DNA of 10,264 nucleotides from contig JALOOS010000054.1 of NCBI GenBank assembly GCA_025454275.1, forward strand, positions 1 to 10,264, in the 5' to 3' direction. Numbering within the stretch: position 1 is the stretch's first letter; each line of letters begins with the position of its first letter. The position numbers and the translations under genes were made by a program. The notes below the pieces were generated by a model. It made no database searches. It saw nothing but the letters and a program-made list of their open reading frames with translations, and had not been told where the DNA came from. Shown here piece after piece: positions 5,524 to 10,264 of this stretch. Source of the stretch: Desulfobacterales bacterium. Lineage in GTDB: Bacteria > Desulfobacterota > Desulfobacteria > Desulfobacterales > SpSt-501.

Positions 5524-8500
5524 CTAAGCCCGGGCGGCCGCCGCCGCTGCGGCCTCGGGTTCACTCTTTTTCCGATGGAGCAGGCCCCACTCCAGGTCGC
5601 AGCGCAGGCAGCGCCGGCACTCGGTGCGGACGGCCTCCTCGGCGGCGGGCAGTTCCACCTCCCGGAAGTTGTGCGTGCGGCCGGCGACCTCCAGCGTCGC
5701 CGTCCGGATGCGCGGGGTCTCGCCGTGCGGCGCCATGTCCCAGGTCAGGGGCGGCAGATGCGCTTCGAGTGCCATCGGCGCGCCGGCCGCTTTGCCTGCG
5801 CGCAGGTAATGGTCCACCTCCCGGGCGACCCGGTTGCCGTCGGCCACGGCTTGGATCACCGAGGCCGGTCCGTTCACGGCATCCCCGGCGGCAAACACCC
5901 CCGGACGGCTGGTGGCGAGGCCGGGGTCGACTTTCAAGGTCGCGTTCCGGCGGGTCTCAAGCCCCGCGTTCAGCAGGCAGAGCGTGTCGGTCTCCTGGCC
6001 GATGGCCGGGATGACGAGATCGACCGAAAGCCGCTCCGGGGGGCCCGGCGCCGGCACCGGGCGCCTGCGGCCGCCGGTGTCGAAATCGCTCAGGCGCTGG
6101 TGCTGGATCTCGAGCGCGCCGCTTTCCAGGATCCGAACCGGGGCTGCCAGGAAATGGAAGCGAATCCCCTCCTCGTGGGCGGCCTCGATCTCCTCGGGAT
6201 AGGCCGGCATTTCCGGGCGGGTGCGGCGGTAGACCAGGTGGACTTCGGCGGCCCCCAGCCGCCAAGCCGTGCGAGCCGCATCCACCGCCGCGTTGCCGCC
6301 GCCGATCACCGCGATCCGCCGGCCTGCGATCGCCGGGGCCGCGCCGAGCGCCACCTGGCGCAGGAACGTGATGCCGTGCAGGACGTGGGGGCCCTCCTCG
6401 CCCGGTATGTTCAGCTTCAGGCTTTTGTGGGCGCCGATCGCCAGGATCGCCGCCCGGAACCCCTGGCTGTCGAAGATCTCGTCCAGGGTGAAGTCCTTTC
6501 CCAGGGAGCGGTTGCAGATGATATCGACCCCGGCCCGGCGGACATGGTCGATCTCCTTCTGAAGAATGTCGCGGGGCAGGCGGTATTCGGGGATCCCGAC
6601 CGCCATCATGCCTCCCGGCACGGGGAGCGCCTCGAAGACCGTCGCCGGGTAGCCCATCTGGGCCAGCCGCAGTGCGGCGGTCAGCCCGGCCGGGCCCGAG
6701 CCGATGACGGCCACCTTCTGGGCCTTCGCCGGCAGGGCCTTGACCGGCATCCACGGGGCGGCCGTCTCATGGTCGGCCATGAACCGTTTGATCGTGCGGA
6801 TGGCGACCGGGGCGTCGATGTCGCCCCGCCGGCAGCTCTGCTCGCAGAAGGCGGGGCAGACCCGGCCGCAGACCAGGGCGAAGGGGTTGCGCTCGCGGTG
6901 CACGGCGAGCGCCTCCGCGAAGCGTCCCTCGGCGGCCAGGCTGACGTAGGCCGGGACATCGACCCCGGCCGGGCAGGCGTTCATGCAGCGCGCCGGGGTC
7001 AACTCCTTGCAGGCCCCGGCCGGGCAGCGCTTCTCGTCGATGTGGGCGATGAACTCTTCTTCGAAATAACGCAGGGCCGCCATCACCGGGCCCGGGGTCA
7101 GCTGGCCCAGGGCACAAAGGCTCGCCGTCTCCATACCGGCCGCAATCGAACGGATCCGATCGAGGTCCTCGCGGCGCCCCTGCCCGGCGCAGATCCGGCT
7201 CAGCACCTCGAGCATGCGCTTTCCGCCGGCGCGGCAGGGGATGCACTTGCCGCAGCTCTCGGCCGTGGCGAAGGTCAGGAAGAACTTGGCGAACTCGACC
7301 ATGCAGGTCTCTTCGTCCACCACGATCATGCCGCCGGAGCCCATGACGGCCCCCACCTCCCGCAGGGCGTCGAAGTCCACCTTGACGTTCAGGTGGGCCG
7401 GCGGGATGCAGCCCCCGAGCGGCCCCCCGGTCTGGACGGCCTTGAACCGCTTGCCGCCGGCGATTCCCCCGCCGATGTCGTAGATGATCTCCCCGAGCGG
7501 GATGCCCATGGGCACCTCGACGAGCCCGGTGTGGCGGACCTTGCCGGTGAGGGCGAAAATGGCGGTGCCGGGGCTTTTCGGCGAGCCGATGGCGGCGAAC
7601 CACTCCGCCCCGTTCAGGATGATGCGGGGCGTCAGCGCGTAGCTCTTGACGTTGTTGAGGACGGTGGGCTGGTTCCAGAGGCCCGCCACCGCCGGAAACG
7701 GGGGACGCGGGCGCGGCTCGCCGCGCCGGCCTTCGATCGAGGCGAGCAGGGCGGTCTCCTCGCCGCACACGAAGGCCCCGGCCCCCTCCTTGACCGTCAA
7801 ATCGAAGTTGAACCCGGTGCCCAGGATCTCCTCCCCGAGCAGCCCCAGCTCGCGCGCCTGGGCGATGGCGGTGTGCAGCCGCTGCAGTGCCAGCGGGTAT
7901 TCCGCGCGGCAGTAGACATAGCCGCGGGCGGCGCCGATGGCGAAGGCGGCGATGGCCATGCCCTCGATCAGACTGTGGGGGTCGCCCTCGATGATGCTGC
8001 GGTCCATGAAGGCCCCCGGGTCGCCCTCGTCGGCGTTGCAGACCACGTACTTGGGTTCGCCCTTCGAGAGGCGGGTGAACTCCCATTTCAACCCGGTCGG
8101 AAACCCGGCCCCGCCGCGGCCCCTCAGGCCGGAGGCCTTCATCTCGTTCAGCACCTGCTGGGGGGTCATCTCCTTGAGCACCCGGGCCAGGGCGGCGTAG
8201 CCGTCGTGCGCGATGGCGGCGCGGATCTCTTCGGGGTCGATCAGGCCGCAGTTCTGCAGGGCGAGGCGCTGCTGTTTGCGGTAGAAGGGCAGCTCGGCGT
8301 AGCGCTCCTCGCCCGGCCGCTGGATGTCGACCAGCGGCTCGCGGGAGCACATGCCGATGCAGCCGACGGCCAGCAGCCGGGCCTCGGCCCGGCGGGCCTC
8401 CAGTTCGGTCGCGACCGCCGCGCGCGTCTCCCGGGCGCCGGCGGCGATCCCGCAGGTCCCCATGCCGATGATGACCCGCGGAAGGCTCCACGCGGAAGCG

Positions 8501-8559
8501 CTCGTCACGGCATCCGCCCGCAGCGCCAGAAACTCGTCGATGCTCGCCAGTCTGGCCAT
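5524..8559 (-). CDS. nuoF: NuoF/HydB-like diaphorase fused to GltD/NfnB-like NADPH oxidoreductase
   Basis: A 1011-residue fusion. Residues 1-115: thioredoxin-like [2Fe-2S] domain with Cys36, 67, 71, as in HydB/HndC proteins. Residues 116-500: NuoF core with GLRGRGGAGFPTGLKW (144-159, FMN/NADH), NADEGDPGAFMDR (175-187), CGEETALLASIEG (265-277), and the N3 cluster Cys436/439/442/482. His506, Cys512 and Cys517 follow, where HydB has extra metal ligands. Residues 520-925: a GltD-like module with cysteines 525/529 and 564/568/572/576 for iron-sulfur clusters, FAD loop GSGPAG (620-625), pyridine-nucleotide loop GGGNAAVD (753-760), and VYRRTRPEMPA (776-786), the arginine signature of NADP(H) use in GltD/NfnB. 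A last CRRCLRC (981-987) may add another ligand set. The Ala-rich tail looks disordered. The ATG follows AGGGGG and starts nine bases after hoxE. Predicted: NAD(H) exchange at FMN and NADP(H) exchange at FAD within one chain. No frame break or internal start suggests an assembly artefact. Confidence 0.94.
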   Translation of the reverse strand: MARLASIDEFLALRADAVTSASAWSLPRVIIGMGTCGIAAGARETRAAVATELEARRAEARLLAVGCIGMCSREPLVDIQRPGEERYAELPFYRKQQRLALQNCGLIDPEEIRAAIAHDGYAALARVLKEMTPQQVLNEMKASGLRGRGGAGFPTGLKWEFTRLSKGEPKYVVCNADEGDPGAFMDRSIIEGDPHSLIEGMAIAAFAIGAARGYVYCRAEYPLALQRLHTAIAQARELGLLGEEILGTGFNFDLTVKEGAGAFVCGEETALLASIEGRRGEPRPRPPFPAVAGLWNQPTVLNNVKSYALTPRIILNGAEWFAAIGSPKSPGTAIFALTGKVRHTGLVEVPMGIPLGEIIYDIGGGIAGGKRFKAVQTGGPLGGCIPPAHLNVKVDFDALREVGAVMGSGGMIVVDEETCMVEFAKFFLTFATAESCGKCIPCRAGGKRMLEVLSRICAGQGRREDLDRIRSIAAGMETASLCALGQLTPGPVMAALRYFEEEFIAHIDEKRCPAGACKELTPARCMNACPAGVDVPAYVSLAAEGRFAEALAVHRERNPFALVCGRVCPAFCEQSCRRGDIDAPVAIRTIKRFMADHETAAPWMPVKALPAKAQKVAVIGSGPAGLTAALRLAQMGYPATVFEALPVPGGMMAVGIPEYRLPRDILQKEIDHVRRAGVDIICNRSLGKDFTLDEIFDSQGFRAAILAIGAHKSLKLNIPGEEGPHVLHGITFLRQVALGAAPAIAGRRIAVIGGGNAAVDAARTAWRLGAAEVHLVYRRTRPEMPAYPEEIEAAHEEGIRFHFLAAPVRILESGALEIQHQRLSDFDTGGRRRPVPAPGPPERLSVDLVIPAIGQETDTLCLLNAGLETRRNATLKVDPGLATSRPGVFAAGDAVNGPASVIQAVADGNRVAREVDHYLRAGKAAGAPMALEAHLPPLTWDMAPHGETPRIRTATLEVAGRTHNFREVELPAAEEAVRTECRRCLRCDLEWGLLHRKKSEPEAAAAAAARA

Positions 8560-8568
8560 GGGTACCCC

Positions 8569-9054
8569 CTATTCAAGAGATTTCATGATTGCCGTCATGC
8601 GCTCGGGCGAGAGTTTGCCGATGCTCTGCTCGTCGACCACGGCCACCGGCGCCAGCCCGCAGGACCCCACGCAGTAGACCACCTCGTAGCTGACGCGGTA
8701 GTCGGGGGTGGTGGCCCCGGCCGGGATGCCGAGCTCCTGCTCCATGCGTTCAACGATCTTGCCCGCGCCCCTCACGTGGCAGGCCGTCCCATCGCATTGG
8801 CGCACCACATGGCGGCCGCGCCGGGTCAGGTAGAACTGGGAGTAGAACGTGGCGACGCCGAACACCCGGCTGAGCGGAACCCTCAGGCCGGCGGCGACGC
8901 GCCGCATCACCTCCGGCGGCAGGTAGCCGAAAATCTTCTGGGCCCGCTGCAGCACAGGGATGATCGCCCCTTTCTGCCCCCGCCACTCATCGAGCACGGC
9001 CTCGAGCGCGGTCCACTCCGGACCGGCGGGTGCGGTGGTTTCGAACGTGCTCAT
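8569..9054 (-). CDS. hoxE: NuoE/HoxE-like [2Fe-2S] subunit
   Basis: A 161-residue thioredoxin-fold subunit of the NADH dehydrogenase 24-kDa family, the normal partner of NuoF/HydB (HoxE, HydC, HndA). The helical N-terminal part with YLPPEVMRRVAAGLRVP (44-60) and the VFGVATFYSQF segment (64-74) is intact, and the [2Fe-2S] ligands are Cys87-x4-Cys92 and Cys128-x3-Cys132. Length is standard. The ATG at 9054 overlaps the stop of the upstream kinase (ATGA) and is preceded by AGAGGAGG. The downstream fusion gene starts nine bases after its stop. In bifurcating complexes this subunit's cluster is thought to take part in gating around FMN; in Hox enzymes it links the diaphorase to other partners. Confidence 0.96.
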   Translation of the reverse strand: MSTFETTAPAGPEWTALEAVLDEWRGQKGAIIPVLQRAQKIFGYLPPEVMRRVAAGLRVPLSRVFGVATFYSQFYLTRRGRHVVRQCDGTACHVRGAGKIVERMEQELGIPAGATTPDYRVSYEVVYCVGSCGLAPVAVVDEQSIGKLSPERMTAIMKSLE

Positions 9055-9066
9055 GACCCCTCCTCT
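9051..9066 (-). promoter_or_regulatory. ATGA stop/start overlap and ribosome binding site of hoxE
   Basis: The kinase ends in TGA (9053-9051) and hoxE starts with ATG (9054-9052), sharing four bases as ATGA. AGAGGAGG (9066-9059) lies inside the end of the kinase gene at good spacing. This arrangement is typical of translational coupling and ties expression of the sensor to that of the hydrogenase. Confidence 0.8.
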
Positions 9067-10264
9067 CCGGCGGCCGCCGGCAGATGGACGACGAAGAGGG
9101 TGCCTGCCCCCTCTTCGCTCTCCACCACGATGCGGCCGCCGAGCCGATCGATGTTCTCCTTGACGATCGCCAGGCCCAGACCCGTCCCGACCACCTCCAT
9201 GGCCTTGGCGTTTTCCGCGCGGAAAAATTCCGTGAAGAGCCGGGACCGATCGGCGCGGGAGATGCCGATCCCCGTGTCGCTCACCTCGATGCGCACCGTG
9301 CCGTTCGCCTTCGAGAAGCGCAGGGCCACGGACCCCTCCTCGGGTGTGTACTTGATGGCGTTCGACACCAGATTTTCCAGGATCTGTTCGACCGTCTCCA
9401 GCGGCCCGCGGATGGGCGGCAGCTCCTCCGGAAGCTCGACGCGGAAGGCGAGCCGCTTTTCGGCCGCCCGGTCCTGAAAGGTGCGCTGGATGCGGCGGGC
9501 GAGATCATCCGGCCGGCTGGTGCCGCCGGCCTCCTCGCGGCGGTGCTCGCGGTTGCGGCTGAGGATCAAAAGCTCGTTGATCATGGAGAGCATGGTGCGG
9601 GCGCGGCGGTCGAGCCGGCGCAGGTACTCGGCCTGATCCTCGTTGACCGCGCCCAGGTACCCGCCCCGCACCACATCGAGGATGCTGACCATGCCTGCCA
9701 GCGGGGCCCGCAGGTTGTGGGCCACCTTCATCATGAACCAGGTGCGTTCGTCGCTCAGCTGCTTGAGCGCACCGTAGGCGCGCGCGTTCTCCAGGGCGAT
9801 CGCGACGATGGTGGCCGTCAGCCGGAAGAACGCCACCTCCTCCTCGCCGAAGCGATCGGGCTTGGCGCAGTAGGCCCCCAGAATTCCGATCACCCGGCCC
9901 TCGAGATTGAGCGGCAGGAAGAGGACCGACCGGATCTCGGCCTCGCTCAGGGCTTCCCCGAACTGGAACATCTCCCGCTCCGAGAGCCGGCCGGTGACGA
10001 AGGGCTCGCCTTCGATGATGCGCCGATTGAGCGGGCTGCGGGCCACCTCGACCCCCTCTGCGCGCAGGATGCGCTCCGGCAGCCCGAAGCTCGCGGCGTA
10101 GCGCAGGAATTTGCCGTCGTCGGAGAGCAGTTTGACCGAGATCCCCTTGACCTCCATCACGCGCGCCGCCTCCGCGGCGGCGGTGGCCAGCACCTGCTCG
10201 AGAGGGTGGGTGGAGCCGATGGTTTCCAGGATCGAAAAGAGGGTTTGAAGCTTCCGGTTGAAGG
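9051..10264 (-). CDS. GAF-domain sensor histidine kinase, N-terminus beyond window
   Basis: The frame is open to the right edge; 403 residues are visible and the true start lies outside. A GTG at 10193 falls inside the GAF domain and is unlikely to be the start. Visible: a GAF domain (10262 to about 9790) with LFLPLNLEGRVIGILGAYC; a DHp helix with His at 9717-9719 in FMMKVAHNLRAPLAGM; and an ATP-binding domain with N-box ENLVSNAIKYTP, DTGIGI, FTEFFRAE and GTGLGLAIVK. No membrane segment is seen in the visible part, so it may be cytosolic, sensing a small ligand or redox state. The H-box is atypical: Asn follows the His where HisKA proteins have Glu/Asp, and Ala stands at His+4 where Thr/Asn supports phosphatase activity. 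It shares an ATGA stop/start with hoxE, so it is part of the hydrogenase operon. No response regulator is in the window. Confidence 0.93.
   Translation of the reverse strand, partial: FNRKLQTLFSILETIGSTHPLEQVLATAAAEAARVMEVKGISVKLLSDDGKFLRYAASFGLPERILRAEGVEVARSPLNRRIIEGEPFVTGRLSEREMFQFGEALSEAEIRSVLFLPLNLEGRVIGILGAYCAKPDRFGEEEVAFFRLTATIVAIALENARAYGALKQLSDERTWFMMKVAHNLRAPLAGMVSILDVVRGGYLGAVNEDQAEYLRRLDRRARTMLSMINELLILSRNREHRREEAGGTSRPDDLARRIQRTFQDRAAEKRLAFRVELPEELPPIRGPLETVEQILENLVSNAIKYTPEEGSVALRFSKANGTVRIEVSDTGIGISRADRSRLFTEFFRAENAKAMEVVGTGLGLAIVKENIDRLGGRIVVESEEGAGTLFVVHLPAAAGEEGS

Noticed and set aside
3478..9477. A plus-strand open frame of 1999 codons opposite the hydrogenase genes
   Set aside because: It is antisense to five well-supported genes and arises because GC-rich codons on the minus strand leave few stops in a complementary frame. 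Its Gly/Ala/Arg/His/Asp-rich, low-complexity composition shows no domain.
10191..10193. GTG at 10193 as the kinase start
   Set aside because: The frame is open to the window edge and the preceding codons continue the GAF-like helix, so the gene starts outside.

Overview
The window holds the main part of one operon, read entirely on the minus strand, that encodes a soluble multi-subunit [NiFe] hydrogenase of the NAD(P)-linked type (Hox-like, group 3). The DNA is strongly GC-rich, with G/C at most third codon positions. The gene set (Hox hydrogenase, a NuoF-GltD fusion, a cytidylate-kinase-like protein) suggests an anaerobic Gram-negative bacterium, most likely of the Desulfobacterota/deltaproteobacterial kind. 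That placement is an inference from gene content, not from a marker gene.

Layout in the direction of transcription (right to left): a GAF-domain sensor histidine kinase cut by the right edge (10264-9051); a NuoE/HoxE-like [2Fe-2S] subunit (9054-8569), sharing an ATGA stop/start with the kinase; a 1011-residue fusion of a HydB/NuoF-type diaphorase and a GltD/NfnB-type NADPH:FAD module (8559-5524); a 593-residue NuoG/HoxU-type iron-sulfur protein with a shortened molybdopterin-oxidoreductase-like C-terminal half (5472-3691); the hydrogenase small subunit HoxY (3675-3130); a 172-bp spacer with two opposed arrays of octamer repeats; the large subunit HoxH with all four Ni-Fe cysteines (2957-1530); its maturation endopeptidase HoxW (1511-960); and a cytidylate-kinase-like protein whose start lies inside hoxW (981-229). 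The last 228 bases hold no supported gene but contain several inverted repeats.

How the parts should work together: HoxY/HoxH interconvert H2 with protons and electrons, and HoxW cuts the HoxH tail during nickel-site assembly. Electrons pass through the iron-sulfur chain of the NuoG-like subunit to the HoxE/NuoF part, where FMN exchanges them with NAD(H). The NuoF subunit has the N-terminal [2Fe-2S] domain seen in electron-bifurcating HydB proteins. Where HydB normally carries a ferredoxin-like tail, this protein carries a complete GltD-like domain with an NADP(H)-type arginine signature. The predicted complex could therefore link H2, NAD(H), NADP(H) and possibly ferredoxin in one enzyme, a combination of HydABCSL-type hydrogenase and Stn/Nfn-type transhydrogenase parts. 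This is the most interesting feature of the window. The domains are seen directly; the bifurcating or confurcating activity is inferred.
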